Origin: Mesorhizobium sp. M3A.F.Ca.ET.080.04.2.1
GTDB lineage: Bacteria > Pseudomonadota > Alphaproteobacteria > Rhizobiales > Rhizobiaceae
Direction: 5' to 3'
Length of the DNA stretch: 64,000 nt
Assembly (NCBI RefSeq): GCF_003952525.1
Contig: NZ_CP034451.1
Location: 1,860,001-1,924,000, forward strand
The position numbers were made by a program, and so were the translations under genes. This document shows positions 44,890-54,419 of the stretch, piece after piece (the first letter of the stretch is position 1; the number at the start of each line of letters is the position of its first letter). Below the pieces are notes generated by a model, which ran no database searches, had not been told where the DNA came from, and saw nothing but the letters and a program-made list of their open reading frames with translations.

Positions 44890-45711
44890 TCAGGCTGGAT
44901 TGCGGCGCGCCGCGCCAAGGCCGCGGTGGCGCAGGATTTCGGCGAAGCCGGCGATGACGAAGGACACGGAGAGGATCATCGTCCCGAGCGCCATGACGGT
45001 CGGCAGCGAGCGCGGGAAGCGCAGCTGGCTCCAGATGTAGAGCGGCAGCGTCGGCTCGGTGCCGGCCAGAAAGAAGACGACGATGAACTCGTCGAAGGAA
45101 GTGAGAAAGGCGAGCATGAAGGCCGACAGCACAGCCGGCGCACTCAGCGGCAGCATGACGCGCCGGAACGTCGTCCAATCCGAGGCGCCGAGGTCGAGCG
45201 CGGCCTCGCGGACGGTTTTTGGAATCGCGGCGAAACGGCTGCGCATAACCACCACCGTCGTCGGCAGTGCCACCAGGATATGGCCGAGCACGATAGAAAC
45301 ACGCGACGGACCGAGGCCGATGAGGTTGATCAGGATGAGGAGCGAAATGCCGACGATGACGCCGGGGATCAGGATCGGCAGGCGGGCGACGGCGCTGATC
45401 GTGGCGGCGAGCGGCGAGCGGCCGTAGAGGTCCATATAGGAGACGGTGATGCCGCAGAGCGTCGCGCCGGACGCGGCGATCACACCGATGAGGAGGCTGT
45501 TGGCAAGCGCGCCCGAGAGCGCCGGATTGCCGTAGAGCGTCCGATACCATTCCAGCGTGAAGCCCTGCAGCGGAAACGCCGCCTGGATGGAGTTGTTGAA
45601 GGAAAACAGCGGAATGAGCAGCACCGGCAGATAGAGGAAGACGAGATAGGCGAGCACATAAAGGCCGAGCCAGCGGCTGCCTGCGTCGGCGTTCGTGCGG
45701 GCGGCGCTCAC
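44890..45711 (-). CDS. Polyamine-type ABC transporter permease (PotC-like)
   Basis: A 273-residue permease with about six helices. The EAA loop is AALDLGASDWTTFRRVMLPLSAPAVLSAFMLAF, typical of PotC, and TSFDEFIVVFFLAG follows. The GTG at 45711 overlaps the upstream permease stop as GTGA; a longer frame from 45810 lies inside that gene and is rejected. Confidence 0.92.
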   Translation of the reverse strand: MSAARTNADAGSRWLGLYVLAYLVFLYLPVLLIPLFSFNNSIQAAFPLQGFTLEWYRTLYGNPALSGALANSLLIGVIAASGATLCGITVSYMDLYGRSPLAATISAVARLPILIPGVIVGISLLILINLIGLGPSRVSIVLGHILVALPTTVVVMRSRFAAIPKTVREAALDLGASDWTTFRRVMLPLSAPAVLSAFMLAFLTSFDEFIVVFFLAGTEPTLPLYIWSQLRFPRSLPTVMALGTMILSVSFVIAGFAEILRHRGLGAARRNPA

Positions 45712-46595
45712 GTGCGGCTGCCAAATCTGCGGTCGGCGCCGCGTGCGACAAGCACCACGCAGAAGATGACCAGCATGACGCAGACCGAGAGCGCCGCGCC
45801 AAACGGCCAATCATTGGCTTTGCCGAACTGTGACTGGATCAGCGTGCCGATCATGGTGCTGGCCGGACCGCCGACCATGGCCGGCGTGACATAGTCGCCG
45901 ACGGTCGGCACGAAGACCACGAGAGCGGCTGCCAGGACGCCCGGCATCGAATTCGGCAGCACGACGCGGCGGAAGCTGGTGAAGGGTCGCGCACCGAGAT
46001 CGGAGGCGGCCTCGAGCAGCGACTTCGGGATCGTATCCAGCGCCACATAGATCGGCAGGATGGCGAAGGGCGCGTAGGCATGCGCCAGTGTCACCACCAC
46101 CGCGGCCGGCGTGTTGAGCAACGCGAGTGTCGGCTCCGACCACAGGCCGCTTTCGATGAAAGCCGAGTTCAGCACGCCGTTATAGGCAAGCACGATCTTC
46201 CAGGCGAAGACGCGCAAAAGGTAGCTGGTCCAGAAGGGCAGCGTGACCAGGAAGAGCAGCAGGTTGCGCCGTCGCCCGGCATGGAAGGCGAGGTAGTAGG
46301 CGACCGGATAGGCGGTGACGACGGTCGCCAGCGTGACCAGGCCGGCAATGACCAGCGAGCGCAGCGTCACCGTCCAGTAGAGCGGGTCGGTGGCCACGGT
46401 GACGAAATTCGCGAAGGTCAGGCCGGCGCCGAGCAGCGAGCCGTCATTGCTCCTGAAGGCGAGGAAGATCACCAGGCCAAGCGCGAACAAGATCAGGAAG
46501 AAGGTGACCAGCCCGCCCGGCAGCAGCATGGCGAAACGGAAGCCCGGCGAGAGGCGGGACTCCGGCAGGGGCCGCGCTGCAACGATGGTAGACAT
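45708..46595 (-). CDS. Polyamine-type ABC transporter permease (PotB-like)
   Basis: A 295-residue permease. N-terminal helix LPGGLVTFFLILFALGLVIFLAF, EAA loop EAASDLGARPFTSFRRVVLPNSMPGVLAAALVVFVPTVGDYVTPAMVGG. It is 97 bp downstream of the oxidase gene and overlaps the second permease by four bases. Confidence 0.92.
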   Translation of the reverse strand: MSTIVAARPLPESRLSPGFRFAMLLPGGLVTFFLILFALGLVIFLAFRSNDGSLLGAGLTFANFVTVATDPLYWTVTLRSLVIAGLVTLATVVTAYPVAYYLAFHAGRRRNLLLFLVTLPFWTSYLLRVFAWKIVLAYNGVLNSAFIESGLWSEPTLALLNTPAAVVVTLAHAYAPFAILPIYVALDTIPKSLLEAASDLGARPFTSFRRVVLPNSMPGVLAAALVVFVPTVGDYVTPAMVGGPASTMIGTLIQSQFGKANDWPFGAALSVCVMLVIFCVVLVARGADRRFGSRT

Positions 46596-46692
46596 TGTGC
46601 TTGCCCATCGGATTCTTGAAATCGGCTAATGCTTTTTTCATATTCATGAAACTGTCAAGCTGAATCCGCTTGTGCGCCGCGCGCGTTCGGCA

Positions 46693-47976
46693 TCAGCGCT
46701 CCAGTGCGTCGAGCATCCGGTACCAGGTGATCGCCGCGGCAACGCCGACCTGGCGGAAGGCGTGGAACGGGATCGGCCTGATGGGTGAAAGCGGGAATGG
46801 CAATTGTTCGCCATCGCCACCCGCCAGATAGCCGGCCATGCGCTTGCCCATCGCGCTCATCAGGCCGACGCCCCTGCCCTGGCAGCCAACCACGGCGAGC
46901 AGGCCCTGTTCCGGCTGATGGAGATGGGGCAAGTGATCGGGCGTCATCGCCACACGCCCGAACCAGCGCTTTTCGATCGGAATGCCGGCAAGCGCCGGAT
47001 AGATCCGAACCAGCGCGCGCTCGAGATGCGCCCAGTCGGCAGGGCTGGACGGCAGCGCCATGCGGCCGCGCCCGCCGAGCACCAGGCGGCCATCGGCGCT
47101 CTTGCGGTAATAGATGAGAATGCGGCGCGAATCCGACACCGCCTGGCCGCCCGGCAGGATTGAGGCGGCAAGATCGGCCGGCAACGGCGCAGTGGCGATC
47201 TGGAAGGAATGCAGCGGCACGATGGTGCGGGCAAGGCCAGGCAACAGGCTGTCGGTATAGGCGTTGGTCGCCAGCACGACCGATTTCGCGCGCAGTTCGG
47301 ATCCGCCTTGCGTCGAAACCCGCCATAGGCCGGCTTCCCTGCCGAGTTTCACCACTTTCTGGCGTTCGGCGACCTTGGCTCCTGCAGCCGCGGCAACCCG
47401 CGCCAATTCCATTGTGTAGGAAAGCGGATCGATGACCCCAGCGCGGCGGTCAAGCCAGCCGCCGAGATAGCCCCTGGCGCCGGTCATCGCCGCGATCTCG
47501 GCCTGGTCGAGCAGCTTGACGTCGGCGCCGCGTGACCGCCATTGCCGGTCGCGGCTGGCCGCCGCCTTCAAGGCCGTTTCAGTATGCGCTGCCTGGATCC
47601 ACCCGCTACGCATGAAAGGAACGGCAAGCTTCTCGTCGCGGATGAGATCGAACACCACGTCGGCCGTCGAGGCAGCAAAATCGACCAGCGCCGCTCCGCG
47701 CTGATTGCCGAAATGTCCGATCAGCCATTCGGGATCGTATTTGAGGCCCGGAATGACCTGGCCGCCGTTGAGGCCGGAGGCGCCCTGCCCGATCGCGCCG
47801 GCATCCAGCACCTGCACCGAGAGACCTGCCCGGGCCGCATGCAGGGCGGTCGACAGGCCCATGATGCCGCCGCCGACGATGACCGCATCGAGCGTGACTG
47901 CGGCTGAAAGCGCGGATTGGAATGCCGGGGCCGCTTTGGGTTTCTGCCAGACCGGGTCGGAAAAGGAGGTGCGCAA
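46693..47976 (-). CDS. FAD-dependent oxidoreductase, gamma-glutamylputrescine oxidase-like
   Basis: DAO-family flavoenzyme of 427 residues. FAD-binding motif VTLDAVIVGGGIMGLSTALHAARAG (residues about 28-52), GQGASGLNGGQVIPGLKYDPEWL as in PuuB, and the C-terminal CQGRGVGLMSAMGKRMAGYLAGG. PuuB oxidises gamma-glutamylputrescine to the aldehyde; the surrounding polyamine transporter supports this, but substrate is inferred. The start is TTG (47974-47976) with AGGTGA just upstream. Divergent from the XylX-like gene. Confidence 0.85.
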   Translation of the reverse strand: MRTSFSDPVWQKPKAAPAFQSALSAAVTLDAVIVGGGIMGLSTALHAARAGLSVQVLDAGAIGQGASGLNGGQVIPGLKYDPEWLIGHFGNQRGAALVDFAASTADVVFDLIRDEKLAVPFMRSGWIQAAHTETALKAAASRDRQWRSRGADVKLLDQAEIAAMTGARGYLGGWLDRRAGVIDPLSYTMELARVAAAAGAKVAERQKVVKLGREAGLWRVSTQGGSELRAKSVVLATNAYTDSLLPGLARTIVPLHSFQIATAPLPADLAASILPGGQAVSDSRRILIYYRKSADGRLVLGGRGRMALPSSPADWAHLERALVRIYPALAGIPIEKRWFGRVAMTPDHLPHLHQPEQGLLAVVGCQGRGVGLMSAMGKRMAGYLAGGDGEQLPFPLSPIRPIPFHAFRQVGVAAAITWYRMLDALER

Positions 47977-48173
47977 AAATCACCTAAGCGCTGGGAACTT
48001 CCTGAAAATCCTATTGTCGATTTCACGATCTTGAAAGGGCAATTCGAATGGGCCAGCCTGCCCGCGGCTGTGGAACAGCGCGCCGTGGTCTACAAACCAT
48101 CTGAGCAACAGGATAGACGTTCGGGCAAAATCCGGGGAAAGTGCCGGCCGACAATCGAGAGGACGAGAAAATC

Positions 48174-49331
48174 ATGACCGATCCGACCCGCCTGCCCGCC
48201 GACGGCCTGTTCGTGGGCCGGGCAAGGAGTGCCGAAGCGCCCCATCCCCTGGTCGTCACGGTGCGGGATGGCGAGGTCGTCGACATCACGTCGAGCGCGG
48301 CACCCACGGTGCGGGACGTCTGCGAGATGAAGGATCCGGCGGGCCATCTGCGCTCAGCCGAGGGCAAGGCGATCGGCTCGCTCGGCGCGATCGCGGCGAA
48401 CAGCTTCGAGGCGAGACGCGACCCGAAGAAGCCAGTCCTGCTGTCGCCCATCGATCTGCAAGCGGTAAAGGCTTCAGGCGTTACCTTCGTCGTCAGCCTG
48501 CTCGAGCGCGTTATCGAGGAGCAGGCGCGCGGCTCGGCGGAAAAGGCCGATGCCATCCGTGCCGACATCGCCGGACTGATCGGCCACGATCTGTCGAAGT
48601 TGAAACCTGGTTCGCCCGAGGCGATGGAGATCAAGGCCAAGCTCATCGAGCGCGGCGCCTGGTCGCAATATCTGGAAGTGGGCATCGGCTCCGATGCGGA
48701 GATCTTCACCAAGTGCCAGCCGATGGCCTCGGTCGGCTTCGGCGCCGATGTCGGGCTGCACCCCGTCTCGACCTGGAACAATCCGGAACCGGAGATCGCC
48801 ATGATCGCCGATAGCAGCGGCCGCATTGTCGGCGCCACGCTCGGCAACGACGTCAATCTGCGCGACGTCGAAGGGCGCTCGGCGCTGCTGCTCGGCAAGG
48901 CCAAGGACAACAATGCCTCGGCCGCGCTCGGGCCATTCATCCGGCTGTTCGACGAGACATTCTCCCTTGCCGATGTGGAGCGTGCCACGGTGCGCCTCAG
49001 CGTCGAGGGCGAGGACGGGTTCTCGCTAGAGGGCCAAAGCTCGATGGCCGAGATCAGCCGCTCGCCTGAAGAACTGGTCAAGGCCGCGATTGGCTCGCAT
49101 CACCAGTATCCGGACGGGCTGGCGCTCTATCTCGGCACCATGTTCGTGCCCTCGAAGGATCGCGGCGAGAACGGCAAGGGTTTCACCCACAAGGTCGGCG
49201 ACATCGTCACCATCTCGTCCGAGAAGCTCGGCGCGCTGGTCAATCGTGTGCGGCTGTCGCCGGACTGCCCGCACTGGACCTACGGCACCAGCCACCTCAT
49301 GCGCGACCTCGCCAGAGCAGGCCTGATCTAG
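48174..49331 (+). CDS. FAH-family dehydratase, XylX-like (2-keto-3-deoxy-pentonate dehydratase)
   Basis: A 385-residue member of the long FAH family. The sequence closely recalls Caulobacter XylX, which dehydrates 2-keto-3-deoxy-D-xylonate to alpha-ketoglutarate semialdehyde. KPVLLSPIDLQAVKASGVTF, SLLERVIEEQARGSAEKADAIR, NPEPEIAMIADSSGRIVGATLGND, LRDVEGRSALLLGKAKDNNASAA (metal site) and HHQYPDGLALYLGTMFVPSKDRG are visible. ATG 48174 is preceded by GAGGACGAGAAAATC. Upstream of a sugar ABC transporter on the same strand. Confidence 0.9.
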   Translation: MTDPTRLPADGLFVGRARSAEAPHPLVVTVRDGEVVDITSSAAPTVRDVCEMKDPAGHLRSAEGKAIGSLGAIAANSFEARRDPKKPVLLSPIDLQAVKASGVTFVVSLLERVIEEQARGSAEKADAIRADIAGLIGHDLSKLKPGSPEAMEIKAKLIERGAWSQYLEVGIGSDAEIFTKCQPMASVGFGADVGLHPVSTWNNPEPEIAMIADSSGRIVGATLGNDVNLRDVEGRSALLLGKAKDNNASAALGPFIRLFDETFSLADVERATVRLSVEGEDGFSLEGQSSMAEISRSPEELVKAAIGSHHQYPDGLALYLGTMFVPSKDRGENGKGFTHKVGDIVTISSEKLGALVNRVRLSPDCPHWTYGTSHLMRDLARAGLI

Positions 49332-49422
49332 CGGCGCGCCGGAGCCAGATTGTCACTGCCCATCCGACCAAGCTGATGGGCTGACGGCGCCGCTTGCCCC
49401 GAAAAATATCACCTGAACTGAT

Positions 49423-49440
49423 GCAATCTGATGGGATTGC
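49423..49440. promoter_or_regulatory. Inverted repeat in the leader of the sugar ABC transporter
   Basis: GCAATC-TGATGG-GATTGC is a perfect 6-6-6 inverted repeat in the 272-bp gap upstream of the binding-protein gene. It could be the site of the LacI regulator at 52472, but its sequence does not match a standard LacI operator. Confidence 0.35.
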
Positions 49441-49603
49441 TGATGGCGTGTGCGCCTGTGCCAACATCCATTGGCGATGGAGGCTTGTCAGCGATCGAAA
49501 AAGGGAATGCCCTAGAGACACCCGCTGGGCGCTGGCAGGAGACGCGGGCCTTGCGGACCGCATCGCGCCTGAGGAGTTGGTTTTCAACACGGGAGGAAAT
49601 CGA

Positions 49604-50536
49604 ATGCTTTCGCGGCTAAGACTGCTCGTGCTCGCCTTGATCGGGGCAATCGCCATTCCGGCGATGGCCGAGGCCAAGACGTTCTACTGGATTTCGCATG
49701 GCGGACCGGCCGACCCGGTCTGGACCTACTTCCTGGCCGGCGCCAAGCAATGGGCGAGCGACACCGGCAACAAGGTCAACACCTCGTTCCACAATGGCGA
49801 TGTCGCCTCGCAGCAGGAGGCGATCCGGGCCGCCATCTCGGCCAAGGCCGACGGCATCGCCACCACCAGCCCGGACCCGGGCAGCCTCGTCGAAGTCGTC
49901 AAGGAGGCCCGCGCGGCCAACATCCCAATCATCAACTTCAACACGCCGGACCCGAAGGCGGATTTCAACGCCTATGTCGGCGGCGACAACGCCACGTTCG
50001 GCAAGCATTGGGCGCAGTACCTGGTGGACAAGGGCCTGGTGAAGAAGGGCGACTTTGTGTGGATGCCCGTCGAGGTTCCCGGCGCCACCTATGGCGTCCA
50101 GGAAGAGGAAGGCATCAAGAGCGTGTTCGAGCCGCTCGGCATCACCTATGAGGTGACCGAGGCGACGCTCGACCAGGCCGAGGTGATCAACCGCATGGTC
50201 GACTACCTCACCGCAAACAAGGGCAAGGTGAAGGCCATCATCGGTCTCGGCGATCTCGTCACCGGGTCGATCAAGCGCGTCTTCGACCAGGTCGGCGTCA
50301 AGCCGGGCGAAATCCCGGTCGTCGGCTGGGGCAACTCGCTCGACACCACGCAAGAGGTGCTGAACGGCTATGTCAATGCCGCACAGTGGCAGGACCCGCA
50401 GGCGACCAGCTACGTCGCGCTGTCGCTTGCCGCGATGGCGTCGGCCGGCATTCCTCCGGGCTTCGACGTCATCACGGGCGCGCTCTATGAAAAGGATACC
50501 GCCGGTGTGTACGACAAGATCCTATCCGGCAAGTAA
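49604..50536 (+). CDS. Sugar ABC transporter substrate-binding protein (RbsB type)
   Basis: Periplasmic sugar-binding protein of 310 residues. Signal peptide LRLLVLALIGAIAIPAMAEA-K; peripla_BP_4 fold with KTFYWISHGGPADPVWTYFLAGAKQWA, ISAKADGIATTSPDPGSL, and VVGWGNSLDTTQEVLNGYVNAAQWQDPQATSY. ATG 49604 has GGGAGGA eight bases upstream. The longer in-frame start at 49394 has no signal peptide. Confidence 0.93.
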   Translation: MLSRLRLLVLALIGAIAIPAMAEAKTFYWISHGGPADPVWTYFLAGAKQWASDTGNKVNTSFHNGDVASQQEAIRAAISAKADGIATTSPDPGSLVEVVKEARAANIPIINFNTPDPKADFNAYVGGDNATFGKHWAQYLVDKGLVKKGDFVWMPVEVPGATYGVQEEEGIKSVFEPLGITYEVTEATLDQAEVINRMVDYLTANKGKVKAIIGLGDLVTGSIKRVFDQVGVKPGEIPVVGWGNSLDTTQEVLNGYVNAAQWQDPQATSYVALSLAAMASAGIPPGFDVITGALYEKDTAGVYDKILSGK

Positions 50537-50551
50537 GTCCTGACACCGACG

Positions 50552-50573
50552 GTCGCGGCTTTCGGGCCGCGAC
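50552..50573 (+). terminator. Hairpin between binding-protein and permease genes
   Basis: GTCGCGGC-TTTCGG-GCCGCGAC, followed by TGCTTCC and no T tract. Typical of intra-operon stabiliser/attenuator hairpins that keep binding-protein mRNA in excess of permease mRNA. Confidence 0.55.
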
Positions 50574-50641
50574 TGCTTCCCTGTGCCGGGAGCCTGCCCG
50601 ATGGGTGCGGGCCTCAGCCAATCAACTGCGTCGCGGGCTCA

Positions 50642-51628
50642 ATGGAAAACCGTTTCTTCATCCAACGTTTTGTCGCGCGGCCGGAATTCGGCCCGCTGGT
50701 GCTGCTGATCGTCGAGATCGCCGTCTTCTGGGGCATCAACCCCGACTTCCTGTCGCCGCAGAACATCTCCAACACGCTCGCCTTCACCGTCGAACTCGGG
50801 CTGATCGCGCTGGCGATGACGCTGCTGATGACTTCAGGCGAATTCGACCTCTCGGTCGGTTCGCTGTTCGGCTTCTCGCCGGTGCTGATGTGGACGCTGT
50901 TCAACGGCGGTGTCACCTCGCTGGAGATCGGCTTCCTCATCGCGCTCGTGGTCGCGGCCTTGGTCGGGCTGGTCAATGGCTGGTTCGTCACCCGCCTCAA
51001 GATTCCGTCGTTTCTCGTCACGCTCGGCATGCTTCTGGTGGTGCGCGGCACCGCGCTCTTCGTCACCGATGGCTTTCCGCAGCGCACCTGGAGCGCCGAA
51101 GGCAGCTGGCTCGCCGACATCCTGGTCGGCGATTTCTACATCGGACCGTTTCGGATATACGCCTCGCTGTTCTGGTTCATAGGTGCTGCAATCGCGCTCG
51201 GCTACGTGCTGACGCAGAGCCGCACCGGCAACTGGATCCAGGCCGCGGGAGGCAATGCCAATGCCGCACGCGCGCGCGGCGTCAACGTCAACCGTGTCAA
51301 GGTCGATCTGTTCATCCTGTCGGCGGTGATGGCCTCGCTCGCCGGCGTGATCTCGTCGCTGCGCACCTCGGCCGCCAACCCGAACAGCGGCACCGGCTAC
51401 GAGTTGGAAGTCATCGCCATGGTGGTCATCGGCGGCACGGCGCTGACCGGCGGCCGCGGCACCATCGTCGGCACGGTCCTCGGCATCCTGATCCTGCGCG
51501 TCATGCGCAACGGCATCGTACTGATCGGCGTCCCGGGGCTCGCCTACAACATCTTCATCGGCGCGATCATCCTCGGCATGATGGCGCTGCACTCATGGCT
51601 CGAACGCCGGCACCAGGCAGGGACGTGA
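50642..51628 (+). CDS. Sugar ABC transporter permease (RbsC/FrcC type)
   Basis: A 328-residue permease of the BPD_transp_2 family with about nine helices. FDLSVGSLFGFSPVL, GLVNGWFVTRLKIPSFLVTLGMLLVVRG and NANAARARGVNVNRVKVDLFILSAVMASLAGV are characteristic. ATG 50642; stop is 5 bp from the ATPase start. Confidence 0.93.
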   Translation: MENRFFIQRFVARPEFGPLVLLIVEIAVFWGINPDFLSPQNISNTLAFTVELGLIALAMTLLMTSGEFDLSVGSLFGFSPVLMWTLFNGGVTSLEIGFLIALVVAALVGLVNGWFVTRLKIPSFLVTLGMLLVVRGTALFVTDGFPQRTWSAEGSWLADILVGDFYIGPFRIYASLFWFIGAAIALGYVLTQSRTGNWIQAAGGNANAARARGVNVNRVKVDLFILSAVMASLAGVISSLRTSAANPNSGTGYELEVIAMVVIGGTALTGGRGTIVGTVLGILILRVMRNGIVLIGVPGLAYNIFIGAIILGMMALHSWLERRHQAGT

Positions 51629-51632
51629 ACCC

Positions 51633-52427
<795 letters not shown>

Positions 52428-52471
52428 TTGGCCTGACGTTGATTTGCTGACAGGGGCTCGCATCCCATCCT

Positions 52472-53506
52472 ATGACTGGACCCATGAAAGCCACCGTAGC
52501 CGACATCGCCAGAAGCTGCGGCCTGTCTACCGCAACGGTCGACAGGGTGCTGAACAACCGGCCGGGCGCGAGCGCGGCCAACCGGCAGCGCGTCATGGAG
52601 GCGGCCAAGCAGCTCGGCTATCTGCCGACGCTCGACCAGGTCGTGCTGCCGTCGAAGCCGGCGCACCTGGAATTCTTCCTGCCGATCGGCTCCAACGCCT
52701 TCATGGCCGATCTTGCGCATCACATCGAAGACTATGCCGCGCGCCTGCCGTTGGTGGCCTCCTGCCGCATTCACAACCTTGCCGGCATTTCGCCCGGCGC
52801 GCTGCAGGGAGCGGTCGAGAACCTGTCGCTCAAGGCCAATGGCGTCGGCGTCATCGCCGTCGACCATCCACGCACGCGCAACATCCTGCGCGAGCTCGTC
52901 GAGGCCGGGATCAGGCTGGTCACGTTGGTCTCGGACGTGCCGGCGGCACCGCGCTCAGCCTATGTCGGCATCGACAACCGCGTTGCGGGCCGCACGGCGG
53001 CGCTGCTGATGGGCCGCTTCCTCGGCGGCCGGAGCGGGCATCTGGCGATGGTGGTTGGCTCGCGTTCCTATCGCGGCCATGAGGAACGCGAGATGGGTTT
53101 TCGCTCGGTGCTGAGCGAGGAATTCCCCAACCTCACCATATCCAGCGCCGTCGAAATCAACGACGAGCCCGACATCAGCTACAGCGCAACGATGAGGGCG
53201 CTGCACAACGAGCCGGAACTGCTCGGCGTCTATTGTGTCGGTGCCGGACGCTCAGGCGTGGCGAAGGCGCTGCTGGAATCCCGGCCGCGCAAGAAGCCGG
53301 TGTTCATCTGCCATGACCTGACGAGGGAGACGCGCCGCTATCTGGTCGACGATCTCGCCGACGTCGTCATCGACCAGAACGCACGGCTGATCGCCGAGCA
53401 ATCGGTGATCCGCCTGCTAGGTTCGATCGCCTCGTCGGCACCCTATCTGACGAAGAAATTCATCGAGCCGCGGCTGATCTTCAAAGAAAACGTGCCGGTC
53501 CAGTAA
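52472..53506 (+). CDS. LacI family transcriptional regulator
   Basis: A 344-residue regulator. HTH at residues 5-30 (ATVADIARSCGLSTATVDRVLNNRP), hinge, then a periplasmic-binding-protein-like effector domain (Peripla_BP_4-type). It follows the ATPase by 45 bp and probably represses the sugar operon in the absence of its inducer. ATG 52484 (MKATVADIA) is an alternative start. Confidence 0.93.
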   Translation: MTGPMKATVADIARSCGLSTATVDRVLNNRPGASAANRQRVMEAAKQLGYLPTLDQVVLPSKPAHLEFFLPIGSNAFMADLAHHIEDYAARLPLVASCRIHNLAGISPGALQGAVENLSLKANGVGVIAVDHPRTRNILRELVEAGIRLVTLVSDVPAAPRSAYVGIDNRVAGRTAALLMGRFLGGRSGHLAMVVGSRSYRGHEEREMGFRSVLSEEFPNLTISSAVEINDEPDISYSATMRALHNEPELLGVYCVGAGRSGVAKALLESRPRKKPVFICHDLTRETRRYLVDDLADVVIDQNARLIAEQSVIRLLGSIASSAPYLTKKFIEPRLIFKENVPVQ

Positions 53507-53617
53507 GCTGGCGCCGACGGCGGGCCTTTCGATTTGTCTGACGATTGATCCGGCAAATCTGCACAGCAGCCATGCATGTTTCGCAATTGCCGACGCCTTG
53601 GGCAACCCGTATGTATC

Positions 53618-53736
53618 ACCGTGTCGGATGTCTTCCTCCTCCCAGACATCGACGGTGAATGCGGTACACCTCCTCCCGTGCCGTATTCGAAATCGAAGCC
53701 CGCTGCCTCCTCCTCCCGGCAGCGGGCTTTTTCTTT
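53618..53736 (+). ncRNA. Candidate trans-acting sRNA with three anti-Shine-Dalgarno hairpins (alpha-r14/cuckoo-like)
   Basis: Three consecutive hairpins, each with a CCTCCTCCC loop: (1) GATGTCT/AGACATC at 53627-53650; (2) GAATGCGGTAC/GTGCCGTATTC with two G-U pairs at 53657-53688; (3) AAGCCCGCTGCC/GGCAGCGGGCTT at 53696-53729, followed by TTTCTTT, which is also the Rho-independent terminator. A possible promoter is TTGCCG (53588-53593) with TATGTAT (53610-53616), a 16-bp spacer. The CCUCCUCCC loops are complementary to the Shine-Dalgarno sequence, as in the alpha-r14/cuckoo sRNAs of Rhizobiales. No protein frame explains the pattern. The transcript ends are inferred. Confidence 0.8.
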
Positions 53737-53738
53737 GC
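53696..53738 (+). terminator. Rho-independent terminator (3' hairpin of the sRNA)
   Basis: A 12-bp GC-rich stem with a 10-base loop followed by TTTCTTT. It ends the sRNA and would also stop read-through from the LacI operon towards the convergent TetR gene. Confidence 0.85.
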
Positions 53739-53760
53739 CCGTGAAAAACTGAGACGGCCG

Positions 53761-54342
53761 TCAGCGCGCCCGGAATGAGGCGATCAGGCTCTCGGCCATG
53801 CGCACGAACTGCGCGCTCGGGCCTTCTGCGCCGACGCTTTGCATCGAGACGCGTGCGCCTTCAAGCAGCAGCGACAGTGTGTCGGCGAGCAACTCCGCCT
53901 GACCGACGCCGGCATCCCGGCAGAGCGCCACCAGCCGTTCGCGCTGGGCTTCCTTCAGTTCCTTTATGACGCGCCTTGCCGGATGGTCGGCCTCGCTAAG
54001 CTCAACGGCGGCATTGGCCATATCGCAGCCGCGGCTGTCGGCGCTCAGCATTTCCGAGGCCTTGCGGACCCAGGCATGCAGTTGCGCCAGCTTGTCGCCG
54101 GGATGCTGGGCCTCGAACTCATCCCAGATCCTTGAAGCCTTGGCCGCCGTGGCGCGCAGGCATTCGATGATCAGGTCGTCCTTGGATTCGAAGTGGCGGT
54201 AGAGCGTCATCTTGTTGGTGCCGGCAGCCTCGGTGATGGCGTCGACACCTACACCCTTGATGCCGTGCTTGTGGAACATGTCCTGCGCCGTCTCCAGGAT
54301 TCGATCCCGGGGGCGGGAACGCTCCGCGACGCCGTCGGTCAT
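53761..54342 (-). CDS. TetR family transcriptional regulator of the RND efflux operon
   Basis: A 193-residue repressor. N-terminal HTH (RDRILETAQDMFHKHGIKGVGVDAITEAAGTNKMTLYRHFESKDDLI, residues about 10-56), then an all-helical ligand domain. Divergent from the efflux operon and separated by 248 bp that contain two identical-class operators (GTTAC-N6-GTAAC). GGAGA lies upstream of the ATG. The inducer is unknown. Confidence 0.93.
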   Translation of the reverse strand: MTDGVAERSRPRDRILETAQDMFHKHGIKGVGVDAITEAAGTNKMTLYRHFESKDDLIIECLRATAAKASRIWDEFEAQHPGDKLAQLHAWVRKASEMLSADSRGCDMANAAVELSEADHPARRVIKELKEAQRERLVALCRDAGVGQAELLADTLSLLLEGARVSMQSVGAEGPSAQFVRMAESLIASFRAR

Positions 54343-54383
54343 GACTGATCTCCTTTCGTTTCCAAAAAAACCGAGGTCACCTC

Positions 54384-54412
54384 TTGACTAGGGTGTTACC
54401 GGTCTGTAACTT
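54384..54412 (+). promoter_or_regulatory. Predicted sigma-70 promoter of the RND efflux operon
   Basis: TTGACT (54384-54389), 17-bp spacer, TAACTT (54407-54412). The first TetR operator overlaps the spacer and -10 region, so repressor binding would block RNA polymerase. Confidence 0.5.
54395..54410. promoter_or_regulatory. TetR operator 1
   Basis: GTTAC-CGGTCT-GTAAC, a perfect 5-6-5 inverted repeat, within the predicted promoter of the RND operon. Confidence 0.65.
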
Positions 54413-54419
54413 CCAGAAT

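Noticed and set aside
48088..48101. TGGT-N6-ACCA near the XylX-like gene as a regulator site
   Set aside because: Only four-base half-sites, likely by chance in a 197-bp region; no local FadR-type regulator for this operon.
53581..53600. CGCAATTGCCGACG before the sRNA as a sixth family A copy
   Set aside because: Only part of one arm is similar and no second arm follows; it may simply be promoter sequence.
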